From: RXIX01 sp003989075
Lineage (GTDB): Bacteria > Pseudomonadota > Gammaproteobacteria > Competibacterales > Competibacteraceae
Direction of reading: 5' to 3'
NCBI GenBank assembly: GCA_029780415.1
Contig: JAKOYN010000160.1
Location: 1 to 64,000, forward strand
DNA: 64,000 nt
Shown: piece by piece, positions 34,669-43,470 of the stretch
How the letters are laid out: every line of letters begins with the position of its first letter
Position numbering within the stretch: the first letter of the stretch is position 1
The notes under the pieces: model-generated
The model's input: the letters and a program-made list of their open reading frames with translations, nothing else
Told to the model about the DNA's origin: nothing
Databases searched by the model: none
Position numbers and translations under genes: made by a program

Positions 34669-36333
34669 GTGAAATCCGTATCTTGCCGTTGGCTGTTGCG
34701 TGCGCGGCTGCTTCTGGCAGCGCCGCTGCTTGCACTGAATCCACTGGCCAGTGCTCAGGAGACTGATGGCCGACCCGCCGGCGAATGGCTGATCACGCCG
34801 CGCCTGAGCACCGGCATCACCTACAGCGACAACATCCGTCTGGCGCCGGCGGACCAGGCCGAGGGTGACTGGGTGCTGCAGGTGGATCCTGGGGTTTCGG
34901 TGCGCAAGCAGGGGGGCGGTCTGAATCTGCGCCTCGACTACACCGCGCAGATGCTGCTCTACACGCAAAGCGGCGAGAGCCAGGTCAACAATGACCTGAT
35001 TGCGTTTGCCAATGCCGAGCTTTACCCAGAGCACCTGTTCGTCGATGTCTATGGCTCGATTGCCCAGGTGCCGACCAACTCGACCGGCCGGGTTGACGCT
35101 GGCAATCTGGGGCTGAGTGGCGGCTCTTCCTTTCTGAGCCTGTTCAATAACATCGACCTGGGCCTGCCCGGCAGTCGCGAGATATTCAATCCGATTGGCA
35201 TATTCAGCAATCTGGCCCTGACCGATGACCAGACCACCGCGGCCAATTTCGGCATTAGCCCGTATTGGCAGCAGAATTTTGGCGGCTGGGCGGAGGGTAC
35301 CCTGCGCTATCGTTATGACGATACCGCCTTCGATCAGGGCGATGCCTCGGATGGTCGCAACCAGACCGTGACGCTGGACCTGAACAGTGGCCGCCGTTTC
35401 AGCCAGTTGAGCTGGAGTTTGAGCGCCTTTTACCAGGCTCAGGATCTGAATGGCAACGATGCCGGGGATGCGGGCAACAGCACTGAGCGCAGCATTGACG
35501 CGCAGGCCCGCTACCGCCTGAATCCACGCTGGAGCCTGCTGGCCGAGGCTGGCTATGTCAACAATGACCTGGCCACCTTTGCCGATAATCGCAACGGCAG
35601 TTACTGGGCGGCGGGCTTTGGCTGGACACCGAGCCGTTTTATCGGACTCGACGCCCTGTATGGTGTGAACCTGAATCAGGTCGCCCTGCGCTGGACGCCT
35701 TCGGCGCGCACCCGTTTTGAAGTACAGCGCCGTGATCAGGATGTCGGCGCCAGTCCCGGCGTGCACTGGGAAGGGTCAGCTGATTACCGCAGCCGTTTCT
35801 CCATCTGGACGCTGCGCTATACCGAGGAAGTGACCAGCGTGCAGCAATTGCTGGCCAATGGTCTGACCGGTGTTGGTCCCGATGGTCAGCCGATCGCCCT
35901 GGACGATACCCAGCAGATTGCCGCTGGCGGCGGGCCATTCGGGCTGAACAATGACCAGTTCCTGCGCAAGCGCCTGGATGCCAGTGTGGCCTATCAACGT
36001 GGGCGCAATGGCCTGTTGTTCAATGCCTTCAACGAGGATCGCAGCTACACCACGCCGGACAGCAGCGATGAGAACGCCTGGGGCATCGGCGGCTTGTGGA
36101 CCTGGCGTTTCGCGCCGCGCACCGCGTCCTTCCTCGGCACTGGCTGGGAGCATGACAACCCGGGTGACGAACAGCAGAACGACTACTGGGTCTCGGTGAT
36201 CGGTCTGGCGCGGGTGTTCACGCCCGATGCCGGCGCCTTGATCAGCTATCGCTATTACCAGAATGACGCCGATCCCAGCGATCAGAGCTTTCGGGAAAAC
36301 CGGCTCAACCTCCGCTTCAGCATGAAGTTCTAG
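34669..36333 (+). CDS. XrtA/PEP-CTERM system outer-membrane beta-barrel protein
   Basis: A 554-residue exported protein (TIGR03016-like). A signal peptide is visible (about 1-30, ending NPLASAQE). The rest is made of alternating beta-strand patterns with many aromatic/Gly/Asn residues, such as ITYSDNIRLAP, TLRYRYDDTAF and RWSLLAEAGY, and it ends MKF with a terminal aromatic residue, the outer-membrane barrel signature. The start is GTG at 34669, 12 nt after the kinase stop. It is the likely outer-membrane conduit for the polysaccharide, replacing the pore-forming part missing from the export lipoprotein; this role is inferred from the gene neighbourhood. Confidence 0.9.
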   Translation: MKSVSCRWLLRARLLLAAPLLALNPLASAQETDGRPAGEWLITPRLSTGITYSDNIRLAPADQAEGDWVLQVDPGVSVRKQGGGLNLRLDYTAQMLLYTQSGESQVNNDLIAFANAELYPEHLFVDVYGSIAQVPTNSTGRVDAGNLGLSGGSSFLSLFNNIDLGLPGSREIFNPIGIFSNLALTDDQTTAANFGISPYWQQNFGGWAEGTLRYRYDDTAFDQGDASDGRNQTVTLDLNSGRRFSQLSWSLSAFYQAQDLNGNDAGDAGNSTERSIDAQARYRLNPRWSLLAEAGYVNNDLATFADNRNGSYWAAGFGWTPSRFIGLDALYGVNLNQVALRWTPSARTRFEVQRRDQDVGASPGVHWEGSADYRSRFSIWTLRYTEEVTSVQQLLANGLTGVGPDGQPIALDDTQQIAAGGGPFGLNNDQFLRKRLDASVAYQRGRNGLLFNAFNEDRSYTTPDSSDENAWGIGGLWTWRFAPRTASFLGTGWEHDNPGDEQQNDYWVSVIGLARVFTPDAGALISYRYYQNDADPSDQSFRENRLNLRFSMKF

Positions 36334-36338
36334 ACACC

Positions 36339-37418
36339 ATGTATATCGGCTACTACGGCTTCAGCGGCAAACCGTTCCAATTAAGCCCGGACCCGCGTTT
36401 CTTCTTCGGCAGCAGCGGGCACAGCCGGGCGCTGGCCTATCTGCGCTATGGCCTGAGCCAGGGCGAGGGTTTCATCGTCATCACCGGCGGCATCGGTACC
36501 GGCAAGACCACCCTGGTCAAGAGCCTGTTTGGCGAACTGGATGCGCGTCAAGTGGTCGCCGCGCAACTGGTGACCACGCAGCTTGAGGCTGATGACCTGC
36601 TGCGCAGTGTAGTGGCGGCATTTGGCCTGCCCTATGAAGACGCCGGAAAGGCAGCGCTGCTGAATCACTTTGAGACCTTTCTGCGCGAACAGGCCCGACA
36701 CGGACGGCGGGTGTTGCTGGTGGTGGACGAGGCGCAAAACCTGCCGCTGCGCTCACTGGAAGAGTTGCGCATGCTATCGAACTTCCAGATCGCTGAGACG
36801 CCGCTGTTGCAGAGTTTTCTGCTCGGTCAGGAGGAGTTCCGCCACGCCCTGCAGGACCCGGGTATGGAGCAATTGCGCCAGCGGGTGATCGCCTCCTGCC
36901 ATCTGGGCCCGCTGAACGAAACCGAGACCCGCAACTATATCGAGCATCGCCTGCGGGTGGTGGGCTGGAATGGCAGCCTGCCGGGTTTCGACGAGATCGC
37001 CTATGCCGCGATTCACCGCTACACCGGTGGTGTGCCGCGCCGGGTGAATGTGTTCTGCGACCGTCTGCTGCTGTATGGCTTTCTCGAAGAACGACAGATG
37101 TTTGCCGAGGCTGATATTGAAGCGGTCGGTACGGAGCTGCTGCGTGAGCAGGAACAGCCCGCGACCAGCAAAAAACCGCTGGGCAGCGGTGATCGGCTGC
37201 TGCGCATCGGCCATGCCCTGGAACAGCGCCTGCTGGAGCTGGAGCAGGCCATGGAGACCCTGCTGCAGCATCCGCAATGGCAGGACGCGCAGATGGAACG
37301 CCTGGAGCGGCGCATCCAGCAGTTGGAGCCGGTGGTGCGGGTGATGCGCCGGCAACTGAGCGAGCTGAGTGCGGCAACTGCGCCGGATGCAGTGGCTGCT
37401 CACCGACCCGACACCTAG
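36339..37418 (+). CDS. XrtA-associated ExeA-like AAA ATPase
   Basis: A 359-residue protein (TIGR03015-like). It begins MYIGYYGFSGKPFQLSPDPRFFF, the signature start of the ExeA/GspA-like group. The AAA domain has Walker A GGIGTGKTT (50-58) and Walker B VLLVVDEAQNLP. The C-terminal part (about 280-345) is a Leu/Glu/Gln-rich coiled coil (ALEQRLLELEQAMETLLQ). No peptidoglycan-binding domain is present. It is constant in XrtA EPS loci, but its precise role is unknown. It begins 6 nt after the barrel gene. Confidence 0.93.
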   Translation: MYIGYYGFSGKPFQLSPDPRFFFGSSGHSRALAYLRYGLSQGEGFIVITGGIGTGKTTLVKSLFGELDARQVVAAQLVTTQLEADDLLRSVVAAFGLPYEDAGKAALLNHFETFLREQARHGRRVLLVVDEAQNLPLRSLEELRMLSNFQIAETPLLQSFLLGQEEFRHALQDPGMEQLRQRVIASCHLGPLNETETRNYIEHRLRVVGWNGSLPGFDEIAYAAIHRYTGGVPRRVNVFCDRLLLYGFLEERQMFAEADIEAVGTELLREQEQPATSKKPLGSGDRLLRIGHALEQRLLELEQAMETLLQHPQWQDAQMERLERRIQQLEPVVRVMRRQLSELSAATAPDAVAAHRPDT

Positions 37419-37431
37419 CAGGAGCTGCACA

Positions 37432-38307
37432 ATGTCCAGGCCAGCCCACCACGGTTTGCAACCGCTGCTGAACGCCATGACCGTGGACGTGGAGGATTAT
37501 TTCCAGGTTTCGGCATTCGAGCCGTATATCAGCCGCGAGCAGTGGGAGCAGTGGCCGTGCCGGGTCGAGCGCAATACCCAGCGCATTCTCGATCTGTTCG
37601 CCGCGCGCGGTGTCAAGGCGACTTTTTTTACCCTTGGCTGGGTAGCAGAGCGGCATCCGGCGCTGATTAAGCGCATTGTCAGCGAGGGGCATGAGCTGGC
37701 CAGCCACGGTTATGAGCATGTGCGCGTCACCCGGCAGAGTGCGGCGGAATTTCGCGCCGATATCACCCGCACCAAGGCGCTGCTGGAGGATCTCGGCGGG
37801 GTCGCGGTGCAGGGGTATCGGGCGGCAAGCTACTCGATTGGTGCGGGGAATCTGTGGGCGCTGGCCGAGCTGGAGCAGGCCGGTTATCGCTACAGCTCCA
37901 GCATCTATCCGATCCGCCACGATCTGTACGGCATGCCGGAGGCGCCGCGCTTTGCCTTCCATCCCGAGAACGCACCGACGCTGCTGGAAGTGCCGGTGAC
38001 CACCGTAGCCGTGCTGGGCAAGACCCTGCCCTGTGGAGGTGGCGGCTGGTTCCGGCTATGGCCGTATGCCTTATCGCGCTGGGCGCTGCGCCGGGTCAAT
38101 CAGCAGGATCGGCAGCCGGGCCTGTTCTACTTCCATCCCTGGGAAATCGATCCTGAACAGCCGCGCCCGCCCGGTCTCAACGCCAAAACAAGAGTGCGCC
38201 ATTATCTGAACCTGGGGCGCATGGAACGACGCCTGGCGGCGCTGCTGCGCGATTTCCACTGGGAGCGGATGGATCGGGTATTCCTGCCGCAGGCGGAGGT
38301 ACCATGA
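37432..38307 (+). CDS. XrtA system polysaccharide deacetylase
   Basis: A 291-residue NodB-family deacetylase (TIGR03006-like) without a signal peptide, thus probably acting at the cytoplasmic side. MTVDVEDYFQVSAFE holds the metal-binding D-x-E-D (about 19-22), and ELASHGYEHVRV the histidine pair; RAASYSIG and the FYFHPWEIDPEQPRP C-terminal motif are typical of the subfamily. AGGAG lies upstream of ATG 37432. Its stop overlaps the FemAB gene by 4 nt. It would remove acetyl groups from amino sugars of the EPS. Confidence 0.94.
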   Translation: MSRPAHHGLQPLLNAMTVDVEDYFQVSAFEPYISREQWEQWPCRVERNTQRILDLFAARGVKATFFTLGWVAERHPALIKRIVSEGHELASHGYEHVRVTRQSAAEFRADITRTKALLEDLGGVAVQGYRAASYSIGAGNLWALAELEQAGYRYSSSIYPIRHDLYGMPEAPRFAFHPENAPTLLEVPVTTVAVLGKTLPCGGGGWFRLWPYALSRWALRRVNQQDRQPGLFYFHPWEIDPEQPRPPGLNAKTRVRHYLNLGRMERRLAALLRDFHWERMDRVFLPQAEVP

Positions 38308-39344
38308 ACGACGCCGCTGGCTTGCGGATTGGTGAACTGGATGCCGGCAGCGTGGCGCGCTGGGAAGCGTTTGTCGATACCTGTCCGGAAGCGACCTTTT
38401 TTCACCGCGCCGGCTGGGCCGAGGTGTTGCAGCGCGCATTCGGCCACGATAGCTGTTTTCTCTACGCTGAGCAGAATGGCGCGATACGTGGCCTGTTGCC
38501 GCTGGGTCATATCCGCAGCCGGCTGTTTGGCAATGCGCTGATCTCCAGTCCATTTTGCGTGCTGGGCGGGGCCATTGGCGATCCGCAGGCCTGCGCGGCG
38601 CTGGAGCAGGCAGCGATTGCGCGCGCGCAAACCCTGGGCGTCGATTATCTGGAACTGCGCCATGCCCAGGCCCGCCATGGCGACTGGCCGGCCAAGAGGG
38701 AGCTGTACGTCAATTTTCGCAAGGCGCTTGATCCCGATCCCGAAGTGAATCTGAAGGCGATTCCGCGCAAGCAGCGGGCGATGGTGCGCAAAGGCATCGA
38801 AGCCGGTCTGCAGGGTGAAATCGACAGCGGTGTGGACCGGCTGTACGCGGCCTATTCGGAAAGCGTGCGCAATCTGGGCACGCCGGTGTTTGCGCGCCGC
38901 TATTTCGAGACGCTGCGCGCGGTGTTTGGGCCGGCCTGCGAGGTGCTGACCGTGACCCGGCAGCATCAGACCGTGGCTAGCGTGATGAGCTTTTATTTTC
39001 GCGATCAGGTATTGCCCTACTACGGTGGCGGCACGGCGCTGGCCCGTGACTGCAAGGGTAATGATTTTCTCTACTGGGAACTGATGCGGCGGGCCTGTCT
39101 GCGCGGCGTGCGTCTGTTTGATTATGGGCGCAGCAAGGTTGGCACCGGTTCCTACAGTTTCAAGAAGAACTGGGGTTTTGAACCTGAGCCGCTGCATTAC
39201 GAGTTTCATCTGGTCAAGGCGCGGCAACTGCCCGATGTTAACCCGCTCAACCCCAAGTACCGGTTCTTTATCGAAGCCTGGAAGCGTTTGCCCTTGCCGG
39301 TGAGCCGCTGGCTGGGGCCGTTTCTGTCACGCGACCTCGGATAG
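38304..39344 (+). CDS. XrtA-associated FemAB-like protein
   Basis: A 346-residue GNAT-fold protein of the FemAB/BioF2-like group (TIGR03019). The start region ATFFHRAGWAEVLQRAFGHDSCFLYAE and the later PRKQRAMVRKGIEAGL and LFDYGRSKVGTGSYSFKKNWGFEPEPL are diagnostic. FemAB relatives transfer amino acids from aminoacyl-tRNA; in EPS loci it may attach an amino acid to a sugar. That reaction has not been shown for this subfamily. Translationally coupled to the deacetylase (4-nt overlap). Confidence 0.92.
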   Translation: MNDAAGLRIGELDAGSVARWEAFVDTCPEATFFHRAGWAEVLQRAFGHDSCFLYAEQNGAIRGLLPLGHIRSRLFGNALISSPFCVLGGAIGDPQACAALEQAAIARAQTLGVDYLELRHAQARHGDWPAKRELYVNFRKALDPDPEVNLKAIPRKQRAMVRKGIEAGLQGEIDSGVDRLYAAYSESVRNLGTPVFARRYFETLRAVFGPACEVLTVTRQHQTVASVMSFYFRDQVLPYYGGGTALARDCKGNDFLYWELMRRACLRGVRLFDYGRSKVGTGSYSFKKNWGFEPEPLHYEFHLVKARQLPDVNPLNPKYRFFIEAWKRLPLPVSRWLGPFLSRDLG

Positions 39345-39350
39345 CGGCGC

Positions 39351-40610
39351 ATGCGGGATCTGCTGTTTCTGACCCACCGCATCCCGTTTCCACCCAACAA
39401 GGGCGACAAGGTCCGGTCTTTTCATATGCTGCGCTGTCTGGCCCGGCACTACCGGGTCTGGCTGGGCACCTTTATCGATGATCGTGACGACTGGCGCCAT
39501 GTTGACGAAGTGCGCCGCTATTGCGCCGACCTGTATTGCGTGCCGCTGGATCCGCGCCGGGCCAAACTGCTCAGCCTGCGTGGACTGCTCAGCGGCGAAC
39601 CGCTGACCCTGCCCTATTACCGCGATGCCGGGTTGCGGGCCTGGGTGGAGCGGGTGATTGCCGAACAGAGGATTGAACGGGCGCTGCTGTTCTCCTCGGC
39701 GATGGCGCAATACCTGCTCGGGCCGGAGCATGCCGGGCTGCGCCGGGTCATGGATTTCGTCGATGTCGATTCGGCCAAGTGGACCCAGTACGCGGCGAGC
39801 AAGCCGTGGCCGCTGAGCTGGATCTATCGCCGCGAGGGCATGCGCCTGCTGGCCTTTGAGCGGACGGTGGCGGCGGAGCTGGACGCGAGCGTGTTTGTCA
39901 CTGCCGAGGAAGCGGCGCTGTTTCGCAGCCTCGCGCCGGAAATCGGCGCTGAACGGGTGGTCGCGGTCGCCAATGGTGTCGATACTGCTTATTTCGATCC
40001 CGCCCGCGCCTATCCTAATCCCTATCCGGCCGGCGAGCGGGTGCTGGTGTTCACCGGAGCCATGGATTACTGGGCGAATATCGATGCCGTGGAGAGCTTT
40101 GCCCGGGAGGTGTTTCCGACGATCCGGCATGCCTGTCCCGAGAGCCATTTCTACATCGTGGGCGCGCGGCCTGCGGCCGCGGTGCAGCGTCTGGCCGAGT
40201 TGCCCGGGGTGCGGGTGACCGGAACGGTGCCCGATGTGCGTCCCTATCTTGCCCATGCCCGGCTATCGGTGGCGCCATTGCGCATCGCCCGGGGTGTGCA
40301 GAACAAGGTTCTGGAAGCACTGGCGATGGCCAGGCCGGTGGTGGCGACGCCGGCGGCGCTGGAAGGGCTGGTGCCCGCCGCTGAGCTGCAGGGCTGGGCG
40401 GCACGGGAGCCGGCAGAACTGGCGTGCCGGGTTCTGGCACTGCTCACCGATGATGCTGAAGGGGAGCGGCTGGGCCGGCTGGGCCGCGCATGGGTGCTGC
40501 GCCACTATGATTGGGAGGGCAATCTGGGGCAGATGCTGCCGTTGCTGGAAGGGGAACGGGTGCAGCAGGTCCCGGGAGGCCCTTGCTTCGACTGCGCTCA
40601 GCACAAGTGA
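39351..40610 (+). CDS. XrtA-associated glycosyltransferase, TIGR03087 type
   Basis: A 419-residue GT4-like glycosyltransferase. It begins MRDLLFLTHRIPFPPNKGDKVRSFH, the subfamily signature, and has a C-terminal nucleotide-sugar domain (VFTGAMDYWANIDAVESFA, VPDVRPYLAHARLSVAPLRIARGVQNKVLEALAMARPVVATPAA). The last residues (CFDCAQHK) are encoded by a piece of the dispersed CTTCGAC...GCTCAG repeat, so the natural C-terminus has been replaced or extended. It adds a sugar to the lipid-linked EPS intermediate on the cytoplasmic side; donor and acceptor are unknown. Confidence 0.93.
   Translation: MRDLLFLTHRIPFPPNKGDKVRSFHMLRCLARHYRVWLGTFIDDRDDWRHVDEVRRYCADLYCVPLDPRRAKLLSLRGLLSGEPLTLPYYRDAGLRAWVERVIAEQRIERALLFSSAMAQYLLGPEHAGLRRVMDFVDVDSAKWTQYAASKPWPLSWIYRREGMRLLAFERTVAAELDASVFVTAEEAALFRSLAPEIGAERVVAVANGVDTAYFDPARAYPNPYPAGERVLVFTGAMDYWANIDAVESFAREVFPTIRHACPESHFYIVGARPAAAVQRLAELPGVRVTGTVPDVRPYLAHARLSVAPLRIARGVQNKVLEALAMARPVVATPAALEGLVPAAELQGWAAREPAELACRVLALLTDDAEGERLGRLGRAWVLRHYDWEGNLGQMLPLLEGERVQQVPGGPCFDCAQHK
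40586..40607 (+). repeat. Half copy of the dispersed REP-like repeat
   Basis: The sequence CTTCGACTGCGCTCAGCAC recurs inverted at 58332-58350. It matches one arm of the palindromic element present at 43346, 56566 and 63393 with a few changes. It encodes the C-terminal residues of the glycosyltransferase. Confidence 0.75.
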
Positions 40611-40639
40611 GTCCACGTAAGACTGGCGGAGGATCACGG

Positions 40640-42187
40640 ATGAAGCTGCATCCTGCCTGGCGTACAGCGTTGCCGGCCTTGGTGCTGGCGCTGACGGCGG
40701 TCCTGCTGCTGCAAGGATCGACGATTGCGGCGATGGCGTCGATCTGGTGGCATTTCGAGACCTATACACACGGTCTGCTGGTGGGGCCGATCGCGTTATA
40801 CATGGTCTGGGTGCGCTGGCCGGAACTGGCGCACCTGCAGCCGCGGGTGGCGCCGTGGGGAGTGGCGGTACTGGCCGTGTTGAGCCTGGCGTGGCTGGTG
40901 GCGGATGCGGCCGAGGTGGCGGTGGTGCGGCATTTTGCGGTGGTGCTGAGCATTCCGGCCGTGGTGTATACGCTGCTGGGGCCGCAGGTGACCTGGGCGA
41001 TGGCGTTTCCGTTGGGGTTTCTGCTGTTCGCGGTGCCGGTGGGTGAGGCGCTGATTCCGCCGCTGCAACAGGTGACAGCATGGTTCACGGTTGAGGGTTT
41101 GCGCCTGACGGGCATTCCGGTGTGGTGGGAGGGGTTGTATCTGTCGATTCCGGCAGGGCATTTCGAGGTGGCGGAGGCCTGCAGCGGGCTGCGCTACCTG
41201 ATGGCGTCGGTGGCACTGGGCGTGCTGTATGCCTATCTGACGTATCGCAGTCCGTGGCGGCGGCTGGCCTTCGTGGCCTTGTCGATGGTCATGCCGATTG
41301 TCGCCAACGGCATCCGTGCCTATGGGATCGTGATGATCGCCCATCTGAGTGAGATGAAATACGCCACCGGGGTCGATCATCTGATTTATGGCTGGCTGTT
41401 TTTCGGGCTGGTGGTGCTGCTGATGTTCTGGATCGGTTCGTTCTGGCGCGAACCGGAGGCGAATCTGGCAGCGGCTGCCGGTTCTGGCGAGCAGGCGGGC
41501 GGGGATGATCCTTCTCATGCGGTCAGCCCCGTGCCGGCGGACATCCAGACTCTCAGCTACGGGCTGTGGGTGCTGGCGGTGATACTTGCCACAGCGGTGG
41601 GTCCGTTGCTGGCCTGGCCGATGCAGCGCGATATCGATGTCCGGTTGCCAATGCCAGCGCTCACGGCACCGATGGCGATGGCACCCTGGCAGGGACCGGA
41701 AGTCGATACCGATGACTGGGAACCTCGCTTCAGCGGCGCCGATGTGGTACTGCGCAGCCGCTACCGCCTGGAGGGCCGGAACGTGCATCTCTATATTGCC
41801 TATTACCGTGAGCAACGCCCGGAGGCCAAGCTGGTGAGCAGCCAAAACAGCCTTTATGACCGCAGGATCTGGCGTCCGACCGGCGAGCATGCCTCATCCG
41901 CCTGGCTGCCGCAGGCGACACACTTGACGGATGGCCAGCGCCGGCGGCTGGTATGGAGTGGCTACTGGGAAGGCGGGCGCGTGGTGCGTTCGCCCTACGC
42001 GGCTAAACTCTGGGAAGCCTGGGATCGACTGAGTGGCGCGCGGCGTGGTTCAGCGCTGGTGGCGGTGGCGGCGGATTATGACCAGCACCCGGATGAAGCA
42101 CAGGCGGTGCTGCAGCGCTTCATGGCCGCCATGCAGGCGGGCATCGCGGCAACGCTGATGCGGGCGGGCGGGGAGCAGCAGCCTTGA
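40640..42187 (+). CDS. xrtA: Exosortase A fused to EpsI domain
   Basis: A 515-residue inner-membrane protein. The N-terminal half (about residues 10-280) has about eight helices and the exosortase triad: Cys181 in EACSGLRYL, Arg226 in NGIRAYG and His247 in DHLIYGW. After a linker with one helix (about 312-335), the C-terminal part (about 340-510) is an EpsI-type domain (LRSRYRLEGRNVHLYIAYYREQRPEAKLVSS). Exosortase A cleaves and processes PEP-CTERM proteins at the membrane, as a transpeptidase-like system comparable to sortase. GGAGG lies 8 nt before ATG 40640. No PEP-CTERM substrate gene was recognised in this window. Confidence 0.95.
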   Translation: MKLHPAWRTALPALVLALTAVLLLQGSTIAAMASIWWHFETYTHGLLVGPIALYMVWVRWPELAHLQPRVAPWGVAVLAVLSLAWLVADAAEVAVVRHFAVVLSIPAVVYTLLGPQVTWAMAFPLGFLLFAVPVGEALIPPLQQVTAWFTVEGLRLTGIPVWWEGLYLSIPAGHFEVAEACSGLRYLMASVALGVLYAYLTYRSPWRRLAFVALSMVMPIVANGIRAYGIVMIAHLSEMKYATGVDHLIYGWLFFGLVVLLMFWIGSFWREPEANLAAAAGSGEQAGGDDPSHAVSPVPADIQTLSYGLWVLAVILATAVGPLLAWPMQRDIDVRLPMPALTAPMAMAPWQGPEVDTDDWEPRFSGADVVLRSRYRLEGRNVHLYIAYYREQRPEAKLVSSQNSLYDRRIWRPTGEHASSAWLPQATHLTDGQRRRLVWSGYWEGGRVVRSPYAAKLWEAWDRLSGARRGSALVAVAADYDQHPDEAQAVLQRFMAAMQAGIAATLMRAGGEQQP

Positions 42188-43320
42188 GCGAAACCGCGCC
42201 GCTGATCGCGCATATCATTCACCGCCTCGACTATGGCGGTCTGGAAAATGGGCTGGTGAACCTGATCAACCACCTGCCGCCTGAGCGCTATCGTCATGCC
42301 ATCATCTGCCTGACCGATTACAACCCGGAGTTTCGCCGTCGTATCCAGCGAGCGGATGTCGAGGTGTTCGCTCTGAACAAGCGGGATGGGCATGACCTGG
42401 GGTTGTACGGCCGCTGCTGGGCGCTGCTGCGCCGATTACGCCCAGCGATCGTGCATACGCGCGGCCTGGCAACGCTGGAAATGCAGGTGCCGGCACTGCT
42501 GGCCGGGGTGCAGGCGCGGGTGCACGGTGAGCATGGCTGGGATCGTGATCTGGCGGCGATTCCAGCGCGGCATCATCGCCTGCGGCGCGTCCTGCGTCCG
42601 CTGGTTGGGCATTTCATCGCCCTGTCCGGCGAGATCGAACGCTATCTGCGCGCACAGGTGAAGGTGGAGCCGGCGCGGATCAGCCGGATTCTCAATGGTG
42701 TGGATAGCGAGCGCTTTCATCCCGGCCACGACCGTTCGCCATTGCCATCGGGTTTCGCGCCGCCGGATGCCTGGGTGATCGGCACGGTGGGGCGTCTGGA
42801 ACCGGTCAAGGATCAGGTGAGTCTGGTGCGGGCATTCATCGCTCTGCTGGAGAGGCGGCCCGAGGTGCGCGCGCGCGTGCGGTTGGTGATTGTTGGTGAG
42901 GGTTCGCTGCGCGCCGCAATGGAAGCGATGCTGGATGCGGCTGGCCTGCGGGATCTGGCCTGGCTGGCGGGTGCGCGTGACGATGTGCCGCAACTGCTGC
43001 GGACGCTGGATCTGTTCGTGCTGCCTTCGCGGGCCGAGGGCATTTCCAACACCATTCTGGAGGCGATGGCCTGCGGTTTGCCGGTGGTGGCGACGGCGGT
43101 GGGTGGCAATGGCGAACTGGTGCGCGATGCGCTGACCGGCAGTTTGGTAGCGGCGGGTGATGCCGAAGCCCTGGCGGCGACACTGGCCGGCTATTTGGAT
43201 GATCCGCAACGGCTGCACGCGCAGGGCGTGGCGGCGCGGCAGCGCATTGAAGCGCAGTTCAGCATGGCGGCGATGGCGGAAGCCTATCTGCGCGTCTATA
43301 AAGGCTCCCGTTTATCCTGA
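42184..43320 (+). CDS. XrtA-associated glycosyltransferase, TIGR03088 type
   Basis: A 378-residue GT4 glycosyltransferase. The start LIAHIIHRLDYGGLENGLVNLINHLP is diagnostic. The C-terminal Rossmann domain has VGRLEPVKDQ, LPSRAEGISNTILEAMACGLPVVAT and VAAGDAEALA. The start codon is TTG at 42184 overlapping the xrtA stop by 4 nt, with GGGGAG upstream. The final residues (KGSRLS) and stop come from the start of a repeat cluster (TATCCTGAGCCTGTCGAAGG), so the gene end was reshaped by it. It adds a sugar in EPS repeat-unit assembly. Confidence 0.93.
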   Translation: MSETAPLIAHIIHRLDYGGLENGLVNLINHLPPERYRHAIICLTDYNPEFRRRIQRADVEVFALNKRDGHDLGLYGRCWALLRRLRPAIVHTRGLATLEMQVPALLAGVQARVHGEHGWDRDLAAIPARHHRLRRVLRPLVGHFIALSGEIERYLRAQVKVEPARISRILNGVDSERFHPGHDRSPLPSGFAPPDAWVIGTVGRLEPVKDQVSLVRAFIALLERRPEVRARVRLVIVGEGSLRAAMEAMLDAAGLRDLAWLAGARDDVPQLLRTLDLFVLPSRAEGISNTILEAMACGLPVVATAVGGNGELVRDALTGSLVAAGDAEALAATLAGYLDDPQRLHAQGVAARQRIEAQFSMAAMAEAYLRVYKGSRLS

Positions 43321-43462
43321 GCCTGTCGAAGGGAGGCTGCTTTGACCGTTCATCCTTCGACAGGCTCAGGATGAACGGAAAACACCGTACTGCCGTTCGC
43401 CCTGAGCTTGTCGAAGGGAGCTTGTCGAAGGAAACTTGTCGGAGGAAACTTGTCGGAGGTAG
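43312..43462 (+). repeat. REP-like palindromic element with four 14-bp tandem units
   Basis: A half arm (43314-43332) is followed by a palindrome at 43346-43378 (arms CCGTTCATCC and GGATGAACGG), the spacer GAAAACACCG and a further arm to 43418. Then come four 14-bp tandem units starting CTTGTCG at 43407, 43421, 43435 and 43449. The units drift from CTTGTCGAAGG to CTTGTCGGAGG, so the last one contains a GGAGG ribosome-binding site for the next gene. Confidence 0.85.
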
Positions 43463-43470
43463 CAGCGACG

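Noticed and set aside
33409..35766. 785-codon open frame antisense to EPS genes
   Set aside because: It spans three genes on the other strand, including their intergenic gaps, and has no recognisable domain.
43312..43470. CRISPR array
   Set aside because: The 14-bp units are contiguous and drift; there are no spacers and no cas genes in the window.
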